Shown here one piece after another: positions 17,829 to 26,846 of a stretch of 64,000 bases of DNA. The translations under genes and the position numbers were made by a program. The DNA is from JAJPXC01 sp964520525. Its GTDB lineage: Bacteria; Bacteroidota; Bacteroidia; Bacteroidales; Muribaculaceae. The notes under the pieces are model-generated. The model had not been told where the DNA came from. It saw nothing but the letters and a program-made list of their open reading frames with translations, and searched no databases. Location: positions 4,874 through 68,873 of the forward strand of contig CAZFNR010000008.1 of assembly GCA_964520525.1 (NCBI GenBank), read 5' to 3'. The first letter of the stretch is position 1; each line of letters opens with the position of its first letter.

Positions 17829-18128
17829 TGAGAGATGGTGTTTTATTTGTTATTTTATTATATATTGTATCGTTTGTTTGAGACTCTTTAAAAATTCAAC
17901 GCATCATAAGCGAGTGGTAAGATGCCCGAACGCATCGGCAAGTAATCTGATGTTGCCGATGCTAGGTTGCCCACAAATATAAGAAAATTTTCACTGAACT
18001 CCATATAAAATTAAATATTTTTTTTGAGAGGTGTAATTATCTGCTGTTCAGGGTGGGTTGCATGGGCGGTTGCAGTGTTATCCGCGCCTTTATGGCGAGC
18101 GGCGGATTCGCGCCTGAAGCGGCTGACA
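17829..18128. other. Intergenic leader and promoter region
   Basis: No gene. It contains the promoter and AT-rich leader of the 1325-aa gene: a minus-strand -7 box TATATTTG (17974-17981), then a perfect 10-bp inverted repeat (17932-17941 with 17953-17962) that would form a hairpin within the first nucleotides of the mRNA. The right half (18000-18128) is downstream of argC and shows no clear terminator. Confidence 0.6.
17974..17981 (-). promoter_or_regulatory. -7 box for the 1325-aa secreted protein gene
   Basis: Minus-strand TATATTTG fits the consensus; transcription would begin near 17967, just before the 10-bp inverted repeat. Confidence 0.55.
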
Positions 18129-19100
18129 TCAGAATGCCGACGGCTTGAGGGCGAGCCCGACTCGCTCTTGAAGCCCGAAAATGAGGTTCATGTTGTGCAC
18201 GGCCTGCCCCGACGCGCCCTTGACGAGGTTGTCGATGACAGAGGTGATGAGCAACTTGCCGTCGACCTTGTCGAGATGCAATATGCACTTGTTGGTGTTC
18301 ACCACATCTTTCAGGTCGGGAGCTTTGTCGGTGACGAATGTGAATGAGTGGTCGTCATAGTAATCTTCGTATAGCTTTCTGGCCTGTTCTAACTCTAATG
18401 GGCAGTCGGTGTAGAGGATTGCCATGATTCCCCGAGAGAAGCACCCTCTCACCGGGATGAAGTTGATGTCGGCCTTGAAGCTGCTTTGGAGCGAGGAGAG
18501 TGACTGGCGTATCTCGGCGAGATGTTGGTGGCGAAACGGTTTGTAGATCGACACATTGTCGTTTCGCCAAGAGAAGTGGCTTGTGGCCGAGGGCTTCACG
18601 CCCGCCCCGGTGCTTCCCGTGATGGCTGTCACATGGATGTCGGAGTTGAGGAGCAGATTTTTGGCTAACGGTAGCAGTGCGAGCTGGATGGCAGTGGCGA
18701 AACATCCGGGATTGGCCACGCGTGTCGCGCCGCGAACCAAACGCTTGCGGTTAAGCTCGGGGAGTCCGTAGACGAAATCGTGGGTCCCGTCCTCGATGCG
18801 GTAGTCGGTTGAGAGGTCAATGATTTTGACTCGTTCGGGCACCGCTGTCGCGTCCATGAACTCGCGCGTCTTGCCGTGAGGCGTGCAGCAAAACAGCACA
18901 TCGATGTCGTCCCAGGGGGTGTCGTCGGTGAAGCGGAGAGAAGTCTCGCCAATAAGCCCTTGATGGATATCAGCGACCGGGTTGCCGGCGTTGCTTGTGG
19001 AGTTGACCCAAGCAAGCTCAACGTCGGGATGGTTGACGAGAAGTCTTATAAGCTCGCCCGCGGTGTAGCCTGCGCCTCCGATGATGCCAGCTCTTATCAT
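18129..19100 (-). CDS. argC: N-acetyl-gamma-glutamyl-phosphate reductase ArgC
   Basis: A 323-aa NADPH-dependent reductase of arginine synthesis that turns N-acyl-glutamyl phosphate into the semialdehyde. The dinucleotide motif GGAGYTAGEL is at residues 8-17 and the catalytic Cys133 lies in NPGCFATA. In Bacteroides the pathway can run on N-succinyl rather than N-acetyl intermediates, so the acyl group here is uncertain. The start overlaps the argG stop by 4 nt. Unlike the order remembered from Bacteroides, no argD follows. Confidence 0.96.
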   Translation of the reverse strand: MIRAGIIGGAGYTAGELIRLLVNHPDVELAWVNSTSNAGNPVADIHQGLIGETSLRFTDDTPWDDIDVLFCCTPHGKTREFMDATAVPERVKIIDLSTDYRIEDGTHDFVYGLPELNRKRLVRGATRVANPGCFATAIQLALLPLAKNLLLNSDIHVTAITGSTGAGVKPSATSHFSWRNDNVSIYKPFRHQHLAEIRQSLSSLQSSFKADINFIPVRGCFSRGIMAILYTDCPLELEQARKLYEDYYDDHSFTFVTDKAPDLKDVVNTNKCILHLDKVDGKLLITSVIDNLVKGASGQAVHNMNLIFGLQERVGLALKPSAF

Positions 19101-20305
19101 TTGTCTGATTTGTTACGTTGCTGAATGTTGTGGTAGATTTTCATCTGGTTTCCGAGAATCTTGGTGAATCCCTTGACGTCGTCGGCGGTCCAGGCCTTGC
19201 TGACCTCGCCGTATTCGCCGAAGTTTGTCTTCATCAGGTCATAGTCGCTCTGCACTCCCACGAGTATGTATCGGTAGGGCTTGAGGTCGATGATGACGCG
19301 GCCCGTGACATTGCGCTGCGACTCGTTGAGATATGCCTCGATGTCGCGCATCACCGGCTCGAGATATTGTGCCTCGTGGAGGAACATCCCATACCAGTTT
19401 CCGAGTTGGTCTTTCCAGTATTGCTGCCATTTGGTCAGGGTGTGCTTTTCGAGCATCTTGTGGGCGGCGATGATTAGCAGCGGCGCCCCGGCTTCGAATC
19501 CGACGCGGCCTTTTATGCCGATGATGGTGTCGCCGATGTGCATATCGCGGCCGATGGCGTAGGGAGCCACAAGCTCCTCTATGCGCTGTATCGCGGCGAC
19601 TTTGTCGGCGAAACGCTCACCGTTGACAGCCGCTATTTCCCCTTGCTCGAAGTCGATGGTCAGTCGGCTGTCGGCGGTTGCGGTCATCTGGGTGGGGTAT
19701 GCCTCCTCGGGGAGAGTCTGGTCGCTGTGGAGGGTTTCCTTTCCGCCTACGCTCGTTCCCCATAGCCCCTTGTTGATAGAGTATTCGAGTTTTTTGAAAT
19801 CGGCCTCGTATCCATGCTTTTTGAGATAGTCGATTTCGTAGTCGCGTGTGAGGTTCATGTCGCGCGTGGGCGTGATGATTTCTATTTCAGGGGCGAGTAT
19901 TTGGAAGGTGAGGTCAAAACGAATCTGGTCGTTGCCCGCGCTTGTCGAGCCGTGGGCAACGCAGTCGGCTCCGACGCGTTTGGCGTACTCGATGATGGCA
20001 ATCGCCTGGAAAATACGCTCTGACGAGACCGATATGGGGTAGGTGCCGTTGCGGAGTATGTTGCCGAAAATCATGTATTTGATTGACTTCTCATAGTATT
20101 CGTGAGTGATGTCGAGTGTGGCGTGCTCTTTCGCACCGAGTGCCATCGCGCGCCGCTCAATCTCTTTCAGCTCCTCGGCCGAGAATCCGCCGGTGTTGGC
20201 GATGGCCGTGTACACTTCATAACCGCAGTCTTCGGAGAGATATTTGACCGCAAAAGAGGTGTCGAGACCTCCGGAGAACGCTAAGACTACTTTTTTCTTA
20301 TCCAT
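19097..20305 (-). CDS. argG: Argininosuccinate synthase ArgG
   Basis: A 402-aa cytosolic enzyme that joins citrulline and aspartate with ATP. The PP-loop AFSGGLDTSFA is at residues 9-19, and APEIEIITPTRD and SVGGKETL-type substrate-binding stretches follow, with the usual family length of about 400. It lies between the GNAT gene (12-nt gap) and argC (4-nt overlap), a compact arginine operon. Confidence 0.97.
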   Translation of the reverse strand: MDKKKVVLAFSGGLDTSFAVKYLSEDCGYEVYTAIANTGGFSAEELKEIERRAMALGAKEHATLDITHEYYEKSIKYMIFGNILRNGTYPISVSSERIFQAIAIIEYAKRVGADCVAHGSTSAGNDQIRFDLTFQILAPEIEIITPTRDMNLTRDYEIDYLKKHGYEADFKKLEYSINKGLWGTSVGGKETLHSDQTLPEEAYPTQMTATADSRLTIDFEQGEIAAVNGERFADKVAAIQRIEELVAPYAIGRDMHIGDTIIGIKGRVGFEAGAPLLIIAAHKMLEKHTLTKWQQYWKDQLGNWYGMFLHEAQYLEPVMRDIEAYLNESQRNVTGRVIIDLKPYRYILVGVQSDYDLMKTNFGEYGEVSKAWTADDVKGFTKILGNQMKIYHNIQQRNKSDK

Positions 20306-20317
20306 ATTGATTGGGTG

Positions 20318-20896
20318 TTATTCTTTTGATTCGTTTTCGTTGTGATGATATTTGACTTCCGCGGGGTCATAGAGCAGGCCGGTGCAGAGGCATTTGTGCC
20401 CACCGTTGCGTTGCAGGATGTCGTAGTTGACGCAACTTTCGCAGCCGCGCCAGAATGCGTCGTCGGTTGTCAGCTCGTCGAAGGTCACGGGGCGGTAGCC
20501 CAGCTCGAAGTTCATCTTCATGACCGCCGCGCCGGTGGTGAGGGAGAATATCTTGGCGTTGGGGAACATCTCGCGCGATAGTTGGAATATTCGTCGTTTG
20601 ATTCGTGTGGCAAGTCCGTGTCCGCGGTATTTGTCGGCCACGATTAGACCTGAATTGGCAACAAACGCCTTGTTGCTCCAACTCTCGATGTAGCTGAACC
20701 CGGCGAACTCATCGCCACACAAGGCAATGACCGCTTTGCGCTCGAGCATCTTCTGCTTGACGTATTCGGGTGAGCGTTTCGCGATACCTGTGCCGCGGAC
20801 TTTAGCCGCGCGGGTGATGGTGTCGAGAATCTCCTCGACGTAGGGGATGTGTCGCTCTGACGCTACAAGTACTTCAATCGATGGTGAATCTTCCAT
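20318..20896 (-). CDS. GNAT N-acyltransferase of the arginine cluster
   Basis: A 192-aa GNAT-fold acyltransferase. The acyl-CoA motif A appears as KYRGHGLATRIKRR (about residues 88-101). The C-terminus is unusual for a plain GNAT, with a Cys cluster GCESC then HKCLC that could bind a metal. It is the first gene of a GNAT-argG-argC operon. Bacteroidales generally lack a classical argA or argJ, and a GNAT in this position may supply the first N-acylation of glutamate (acetyl or succinyl). That role is an inference from context; a general N-acetyltransferase is possible. Confidence 0.85.
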   Translation of the reverse strand: MEDSPSIEVLVASERHIPYVEEILDTITRAAKVRGTGIAKRSPEYVKQKMLERKAVIALCGDEFAGFSYIESWSNKAFVANSGLIVADKYRGHGLATRIKRRIFQLSREMFPNAKIFSLTTGAAVMKMNFELGYRPVTFDELTTDDAFWRGCESCVNYDILQRNGGHKCLCTGLLYDPAEVKYHHNENESKE

Positions 20897-20993
20897 TTTT
20901 CTTTTAACCTAACGTACTATCTTTTTTATGTCAAATTAATCGATAAATTGATGTTTAGCGGCATCCATGACCGCTTGGTGCGGTATGGGCTTG

Positions 20994-21001
20994 CAAAATT
21001 A
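20994..21001 (-). promoter_or_regulatory. -7 box for the arginine operon
   Basis: Minus-strand TAATTTTG fits TAnnTTTG and predicts a leader of about 90 nt before the GNAT start at 20896. No ArgR gene or obvious ARG box was recognised. Confidence 0.4.
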
Positions 21002-21087
21002 CAAATAATAATCGGATTTGACAGATAAATGAATGTTTTTTAAGCAATCTGAAAGCAATTTGAACATTCGCTCGGTTTGGGGGCCGG

Positions 21088-22356
21088 TCAACGGCGGCGT
21101 GCCGGGAAAATGTCGTTGAAGATGTGGGTTGTCGCGCCGATGTGAGACGCGATGTAGTCAGACGCAGCCTTCCCGGCGGCGTCGCGGGTGTCGCGGTCGG
21201 CGAGCAGACGGTCGAGAGCCGCGGTGATTCCGGCGGCGTCGGGCGCGCTGAACGCGCCTCCGACACGTAGCAGGTCGGCGGCTTCCTTGAATTTGGTGTG
21301 ATGAGGTCCGAAAACGACAGGTATGCCATAGACGGCTGCCTCGTTGATGTTGTGGATGCTCTTGCCGAAGCCTCCGCCAATGTAGGCGATGTCGCCGAGG
21401 CGGTAGAGCGACGATAGCTGCCCGAAGCAATCGACAATGACCGCTCTGACGTCGGCTAAATCAGCCACATCGCCCCCTCCGTCGATATGCGCCGACCATT
21501 CCGACAAAAGCATGGTGCGGCCGTCGATGCGCTCTTTCAGCCGTGTGAGCCGTGCGGTGTCAAACTCATGCGGGGCTATGATAGCTTTCACGCCGGGGTG
21601 GCTGTTGAGCCACGGGATGTATATATCCTCGTCGGGCTCCCAACTGCTGCCGGCGATGAGCGTCAAGGGAGAGCCGGCGGTGAAGGCGGTGAGCGACGGG
21701 GTTTTCAGCGGTTTGTCTTTAATGTCGGAAACCCGGTCGAGACGTGTGTCGCCGGTGAAGCACACCTCTTTTATGCCGATAGAGTCGAGCAGCTTCACGG
21801 AGTGTTGGTCCTGCACATAAATCCGAGTGAAACAGCGCAACATATCCCTGAACCATCCGCCCCACCATTTGAAGAATGATTGGTCGCGGCGGAAAATGGC
21901 GGAGACAAGGTAGGTGGGTGTCCCGCGGTGTCGCAATCCGGTCAGATAGTTCCCCCAGAACTCATATTTGATGAATATGGCCATCGAGGGGTTGACGGCG
22001 TCGAGGAAACGGCGCGAGAGCGATGGGGTGTCAAACGGCAGGTAGCAGACGGCGTCGGCCTTGTCGTAGTCTTTGCGCACCTCATAGCCCGAGGGGGAGA
22101 AGAATGTCAGCAGTATTTTTGCCGCCGGCTCCCGCTCCTTTATCATCTCAATCAGAGGTCGCCCTTGCTCAAATTCGCCAAGCGATGCGGCATGAATCCA
22201 TATCCAACGCTCGCCGGGGCGAATCTGTTGTGACAGGTAGCTGAAAACGCGGCTTTGACCGTCGACCATTTTCTTGATTTTGGCCGAGCGGGAGGCTGCA
22301 ATCCGAGCCCCAAGACGATAGAGTTGCAATCCTGTGTTGTAAAGCGGGTTCATCAT
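21088..22356 (-). CDS. waaA: 3-deoxy-D-manno-octulosonic acid transferase WaaA
   Basis: A 422-aa inner-membrane glycosyltransferase (GT30) that adds Kdo from CMP-Kdo to lipid A precursor. The N-terminal signature WIHAASLGEFEQGRPLIE contains the catalytic Glu of the family. YGIPVVFGPHHTKFKEAADL is the conserved C-terminal nucleotide-sugar site. It starts 29 nt after gltX and is probably cotranscribed with it. Confidence 0.95.
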   Translation of the reverse strand: MMNPLYNTGLQLYRLGARIAASRSAKIKKMVDGQSRVFSYLSQQIRPGERWIWIHAASLGEFEQGRPLIEMIKEREPAAKILLTFFSPSGYEVRKDYDKADAVCYLPFDTPSLSRRFLDAVNPSMAIFIKYEFWGNYLTGLRHRGTPTYLVSAIFRRDQSFFKWWGGWFRDMLRCFTRIYVQDQHSVKLLDSIGIKEVCFTGDTRLDRVSDIKDKPLKTPSLTAFTAGSPLTLIAGSSWEPDEDIYIPWLNSHPGVKAIIAPHEFDTARLTRLKERIDGRTMLLSEWSAHIDGGGDVADLADVRAVIVDCFGQLSSLYRLGDIAYIGGGFGKSIHNINEAAVYGIPVVFGPHHTKFKEAADLLRVGGAFSAPDAAGITAALDRLLADRDTRDAAGKAASDYIASHIGATTHIFNDIFPARRR

Positions 22357-22385
22357 CCGGGTGTCGCGTGGGTAAATGTCGGGAA

Positions 22386-23918
22386 TTATTCGGGTAACTT
22401 GATTTGTGCTATCCCGCGGTTTACTCTCGCGGCAATCTCGTCGATACCCATCAGCTCGATGATGTCAAACATATGCGGGCCTTTGCATTCACCGACGACG
22501 GTGAGTCGCAGGGCGTTCATCACATTGCCGAGATGGTATCCGCTATCGGCTATCCAGGCTAATATGTTCTCCTCGGCGGGAGCTGATTCGAGCGCGGGGA
22601 GCGATTTGAGCCGGTCGAGAAGCGCGGTCAGTATGGCGGGCATCTCTTGGCTCCAACGCTTTTTGACAGCCTTGGGGTCGTAGTCGGTGGGGGCGATGAA
22701 AAAGAATCGCGCCTGTTCCCAGATGTCGCCAACGAAATTGGCTCGCCCTTTGACCATCGCCGCGGCGCGTGTGATGTAGTCCATCCCGAAGTGGTCGGGG
22801 TTGACGCCATGAGCCTCGAGCTCGGGTATGAAAAGCCGGGCGAGATGCTCGTCGGGCATCTCTTGCAGGTATTTATGGTTAAACCACTTTCCTTTCTCGA
22901 AGTCAAATTTCGCGCCCGATTTTGAGCAGTGGTCAAATGAGAATTTGTCGATAAGCTCCTGCATCGACATTATCTCGGTGTCGTCGCCGGGGTTCCATCC
23001 GAGCAGAGCGAGGAAGTTGACGACAGCCTCGGGGAGGTAGCCTTTTTCGCGGTAGCCCGAAGATATTTCCCCGCTTTTTGGGTCGTGCCACTCTAACGGG
23101 AACACGGGGAATCCGAGACGGTCGCCGTCGCGCTTGCTGAGTTTCCCCTTGCCGTCGGGTTTGAGCAGCAGCGGCAGATGCACGAAGCGGGGCGCGGTGT
23201 CGGCCCAACCGAAAGCCTCGTATAGCAGCACATGGAGGGGGGCTGACGGGAGCCACTCCTCGCCGCGTATCACGTGGGTCACCTTCATCAGGTGGTCGTC
23301 GACGATGTTTGCCAGGTGGTAGGTGGGCAGGTCGTCGGCGCTTTTGTAAAGCACCTTGTCGTCGAGCACGTTGGAGTTGATGGTCACATCCCCGCGGAGC
23401 ATATCGCGGACGGTGACATCGATGCCCGGCTCGACTTTGAAACGCACCACATATTTCTCGCCTGCGTCGATGAGCCGTTTCACTTCGTCGGCGTCCATGG
23501 TCAGCGAGTTGCGCATAGAGCCGCGGGTTGATGCGTCGTATTGGAAGTTGGGCGTGGCAGCGCGCGCGGCTTCAAGCTCTTGGGGTGTGTCGAAAGCGAT
23601 GTAGGCGCGTCCTTTGTCAAGGAGCATGGCGACATGTTCGCGGTAGATGTCGCGCCGCTCGCTCTGCTTGTAGGGGCCGTATTCCCCTCCCTCGCGCACC
23701 CCCTCGTCGATGGTTATGCCGAGCCAGCTCAGGGCTTCGTTGATGTATTCCTCGGCTCCGGGCACGAATCGCTGGGAGTCGGTGTCCTCGATGCGGAGTA
23801 TCATCTTACCCCCACATTGGCGGGCGAAAAGATAGTTGTAGAGTGCGGTGCGCACACCGCCTATATGCAGCGGACCCGTTGGTGACGGGGCAAATCTTAC
23901 TCTGACCTGATTGTCCAT
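22386..23918 (-). CDS. gltX: Glutamate--tRNA ligase
   Basis: A 510-aa class I aminoacyl-tRNA synthetase charging tRNA-Glu. The HIGH motif is in APSPTGPLHIGGVRTALYN near the N-terminus, and the KMSKS equivalent is KLSKRDGD in the middle. The C-terminal anticodon-binding helical domain has the usual length. The start ATG at 23918 puts RVRFAPSP at residue 5, as expected. It heads a gltX-waaA operon with a -7 box 41 nt upstream. Confidence 0.97.
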   Translation of the reverse strand: MDNQVRVRFAPSPTGPLHIGGVRTALYNYLFARQCGGKMILRIEDTDSQRFVPGAEEYINEALSWLGITIDEGVREGGEYGPYKQSERRDIYREHVAMLLDKGRAYIAFDTPQELEAARAATPNFQYDASTRGSMRNSLTMDADEVKRLIDAGEKYVVRFKVEPGIDVTVRDMLRGDVTINSNVLDDKVLYKSADDLPTYHLANIVDDHLMKVTHVIRGEEWLPSAPLHVLLYEAFGWADTAPRFVHLPLLLKPDGKGKLSKRDGDRLGFPVFPLEWHDPKSGEISSGYREKGYLPEAVVNFLALLGWNPGDDTEIMSMQELIDKFSFDHCSKSGAKFDFEKGKWFNHKYLQEMPDEHLARLFIPELEAHGVNPDHFGMDYITRAAAMVKGRANFVGDIWEQARFFFIAPTDYDPKAVKKRWSQEMPAILTALLDRLKSLPALESAPAEENILAWIADSGYHLGNVMNALRLTVVGECKGPHMFDIIELMGIDEIAARVNRGIAQIKLPE

Positions 23919-23958
23919 CGTGAATTGTCGTTAAAAGATGGTCGTTAAAAAGTTGTCA

Positions 23959-23966
23959 CAAAAATA
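23959..23966 (-). promoter_or_regulatory. -7 box for gltX
   Basis: Minus-strand TATTTTTG fits TAnnTTTG; the predicted leader is about 35 nt. Confidence 0.45.
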
Positions 23967-24002
23967 GCTTAATTATGTGTAATCTGCAAAACCGCCCTTG
24001 GC

Positions 24003-25106
24003 TCACACATTAAACAGGAAGTGCATTATGTCGCCGTCCTGCACCACATATTCCTTACCCTCGACGTTCATTTTTCCGGCTTCTTTGACCGCTTTCTCGC
24101 CGCCAAGCGTCACATAATCGTCATATTTGATGACCTCGGCGCGTATGAACCCTTTTTCAAAGTCGGTGTGGATGATTCCGGCGCACTGCGGTGCTTTGCT
24201 GCCGCGGAGGAATGTCCAGGCGCGCACCTCGTCGGGCCCCGCGGTGAAGTAGGTTTGCAGGTTGAGCAGAGAGTAGGCGGCGCGAATCAGGCGCGACACG
24301 CCCGATTCCTCCAATCCAATCTCGGCGAGGAACTCGCGGCGTTCCTCCCATGTGTCGAGTTCGGCGATGTCGCTTTCGGTCTGTGCCGCCACGATAAGTA
24401 TCTCGGCATCCTCATCCTTGACCGCGTCGCGCACAGCCTCGACATATTTGTTGCCGTCGACGGCAGAAGCGTCGTCGACATTGCAGACATACATCACCGG
24501 CTTTGAGGTGAGCAGAAAAAGGTCGCGGGCAAAACGCTGCTCGTCGACGGTGTCGAAAGAGACCGAGCGCGCCGGCCGTCCCGCCTCCAGGGCCTCTTTG
24601 AAGCGGACAAGCACTTCATATTGCATCTTGGCGACTTTGTCGCCGCCGGTCTGCGCCTGTTTCTGCGTTTTTGCTATGCGGCTGTCGATAGTCTCAAGGT
24701 CTTTGAGCTGTAACTCGAAGTCGATAATCTCTTTGTCGCGGACGGGGTCGACCGTGCCGTCGACGTGGGTTATATTGTCGTCGTCAAAACAACGCAGCAC
24801 ATGGAGTATGGCATCGGTCTCGCGGATGTTGGCGAGGAATTTGTTGCCAAGCCCTTCTCCCTTGCTCGCTCCCTTGACCAATCCGGCAATGTCGACAATC
24901 TCGACGGTGGCGGGGACCACGCTGCGAGGCTGGCACATCTCGACAAGGCGGTTGAGACGGTCGTCGGGGACGGTGATGACCCCCACATTAGGCTCGATGG
25001 TGCAGAACGGGAAGTTGGCCGACTGGGCCTTCGCGTTTGACAGACAGTTGAAAAGGGTGGATTTGCCTACATTTGGCAGCCCCACTATACCACATTGTAA
25101 TGACAT
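24003..25106 (-). CDS. ychF: Redox-regulated ATPase YchF (Obg-like)
   Basis: A 367-aa OLA1/YchF P-loop protein of the TRAFAC class that prefers ATP over GTP and binds ribosomes; linked to stress and redox responses. The P-loop GLPNVGKST is at residues 8-16, the switch II region is VDIAGLVKGASKGEGLGN, and a C-terminal TGS domain (VRAWTFLRGSKAPQCAGIIH then YVVQDGDIMHFLFNV) is complete. It is monocistronic. A degenerate -7 box (TAACTTCG, 25135-25142) lies about 30 nt upstream. Confidence 0.97.
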   Translation of the reverse strand: MSLQCGIVGLPNVGKSTLFNCLSNAKAQSANFPFCTIEPNVGVITVPDDRLNRLVEMCQPRSVVPATVEIVDIAGLVKGASKGEGLGNKFLANIRETDAILHVLRCFDDDNITHVDGTVDPVRDKEIIDFELQLKDLETIDSRIAKTQKQAQTGGDKVAKMQYEVLVRFKEALEAGRPARSVSFDTVDEQRFARDLFLLTSKPVMYVCNVDDASAVDGNKYVEAVRDAVKDEDAEILIVAAQTESDIAELDTWEERREFLAEIGLEESGVSRLIRAAYSLLNLQTYFTAGPDEVRAWTFLRGSKAPQCAGIIHTDFEKGFIRAEVIKYDDYVTLGGEKAVKEAGKMNVEGKEYVVQDGDIMHFLFNV

Positions 25107-25310
25107 TATATTATTAACGGTTGTTTTTGTGCCGCGAAGTTAGCTATTTTCGGCTAATCACCCATCTAAAAACGGAATGTTTTCACATCTTACCCCCGAA
25201 AAGCTGCCCTAAACTCATCGTCAGGCGGCTTTCCCCCGCAGTTTCCCCCGGCGATGCCTGATTGCCGAATTTAACAGACGTTTTTTTCTCCTTGACCCGG
25301 AATATTGCAT

Positions 25311-25318
25311 TATCTTTG
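25311..25318 (+). promoter_or_regulatory. -7 box of the flippase gene, 7 nt before its ATG
   Basis: TATCTTTG matches TAnnTTTG exactly; the ATG is at 25326. No good -33 TTTG is seen (nearest TTG at 25292-25294 gives a short 16-nt spacer). The transcript would begin at or next to the start codon. Confidence 0.6.
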
Positions 25319-25325
25319 TGAAGTC

Positions 25326-26846
25326 ATGGAAAAAGCAGCAGGTCGGCATCATGTTTCGGCGGCGCGCAACGCGGCGTGGCTCGGGCTGCGCTTTTTCGCG
25401 GTCACGCTCATCGGCCTTTATTCGTCGCGGGTGGTTTTGTCGTCGCTCGGCGTGACAGGCTATGGGGTCTATGCCGCGGTGGGCAGCGTTGTCGCCGCGT
25501 TGGGTTTCCTCAACACCACGATGGCGGGGGCGACCTCGCGCTTTTTGGCTTTTGAGATGGGTCGCGGCGGCAGCGTAAAGCGTCTTTTCGCGGCGGCGGT
25601 GGCTGCGCATTCAATCATCGCCGCGGTCGTTGTGGCGATTGCCGAGACGGCGGGATTATGGTTTGTCGAGACACGTCTTGAGTTGCCTGCCGAGAGTGTC
25701 GCGTCGGCGAGATGGGTCTATCAGTTCGCCGTAATCTCGGCGGCCGTGGTTATATTGCAAACACCATTCACGGCATTGGTCATGGCACATGAACGCATGA
25801 GGTTGTATGCCCGTGTGGAGGTGGCGCAAAGTGTGTTAAAGCTGTCGGCGGCTTTGTCGATTGTCACGTTCGGCGGCTGTCGGCTTGCGGCTTATGGCGG
25901 TATGATGGCTACGGTGTCGGTGATAATCGCGATAGTCTACTTGGGTTGTTGCCGTCGGAGTTTCCCCTCCGACTGTGGTTGGGAGCGTCCCGGCAGAGAT
26001 GTGCTGAAACCGGTGCTGTCGTTCTCGGTTTACGACCTGTATGGTAACCTGTGTGTGGCGGGGAGGGCGCAGGGGCTTGAATGGCTTATAAACATCTTTT
26101 TCGGGGTGGCGTATAACGCCGGAGCGGCTGTCGCCAACATAGTCAATAACGCCGTTGTCGGAATCGCGTCGGCGGTGACGACGGCTTTCCGCCCGCGTGT
26201 CATAAAGCTTTACGCCGCCGGCGATTGCGCCGGAATGTCGGCACAGTTGTCGACGGCGGCACTTGCGTCGGGCAGCGCGATGGCCATTGTCGGCGTCCCC
26301 TGCTTCATTGAGGCTGACGCGTTGCTCGCAATGTGGCTTGGCGAGGTTCCGCCGGCGGCTGTCGGGTTTGTCAGGCTGCTGTTGGCTCAAAGCGTTGTGG
26401 CTATAGCCATAACTGTCGTGTCGATGGCTATTCATGCCACGGGTAGGGTGAAGGCGTTGTCGGTCATTAACGGCACGGTCTATTTGTCGACTGTGGGGGT
26501 GGCGTGGACGTTGTTGCGTCAGGGCGCGCCGGTCTATTGGGCCTATGGCTGTTCGGCCGCGCTCACCCTGTTGGCTGCTGTCGCTACCGTAGCTATCGCG
26601 GCTCGTCTCATCCCGTCGGCGGGGTGGGGGAGGCTGTCGGCGCGAGTGGTGTCGATGTGGGCAGTCGCCGCCGGATGTGGCGCGCTCGTGTGGCCGCTCC
26701 GCGACGCCGTAGCGCCGGGCTTGTCGAGACTCGCGGCTGTCACAGCGTCGTATGCGTTGATTTATGGCATAGCGGCGTGGATAGTGCTGCTTGAAAGCTC
26801 CCAACGTCACATTTTGACGAAAAAACTGTCAAGGCGTGAACAATGA
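25326..26846 (+). CDS. Polysaccharide/oligosaccharide flippase-like membrane protein
   Basis: A 506-aa integral membrane protein with about 12-14 hydrophobic segments and no signal peptide, fitting the MATE/Wzx-type MOP exporter superfamily that flips lipid-linked glycans across the inner membrane. The N-terminal RNAAWLGLRFFAVTLIGLYS and SSLGVTGYGVYAAVG stretches are typical of Bacteroidales polysaccharide biosynthesis proteins. No glycosyltransferase genes lie beside it, so the substrate is unknown. ATG 25326 is the only start close before TM1; an upstream TTG would lie inside the promoter. Ala- and Val-rich composition gives a locally high GC. Confidence 0.8.
   Translation: MEKAAGRHHVSAARNAAWLGLRFFAVTLIGLYSSRVVLSSLGVTGYGVYAAVGSVVAALGFLNTTMAGATSRFLAFEMGRGGSVKRLFAAAVAAHSIIAAVVVAIAETAGLWFVETRLELPAESVASARWVYQFAVISAAVVILQTPFTALVMAHERMRLYARVEVAQSVLKLSAALSIVTFGGCRLAAYGGMMATVSVIIAIVYLGCCRRSFPSDCGWERPGRDVLKPVLSFSVYDLYGNLCVAGRAQGLEWLINIFFGVAYNAGAAVANIVNNAVVGIASAVTTAFRPRVIKLYAAGDCAGMSAQLSTAALASGSAMAIVGVPCFIEADALLAMWLGEVPPAAVGFVRLLLAQSVVAIAITVVSMAIHATGRVKALSVINGTVYLSTVGVAWTLLRQGAPVYWAYGCSAALTLLAAVATVAIAARLIPSAGWGRLSARVVSMWAVAAGCGALVWPLRDAVAPGLSRLAAVTASYALIYGIAAWIVLLESSQRHILTKKLSRREQ

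Noticed and set aside
25836..26810. 324-codon antisense frame in the flippase gene
   Set aside because: Composition is Arg/His/Gln-rich, typical of antisense to a GC-rich membrane gene; the sense frame has clear transmembrane segments.
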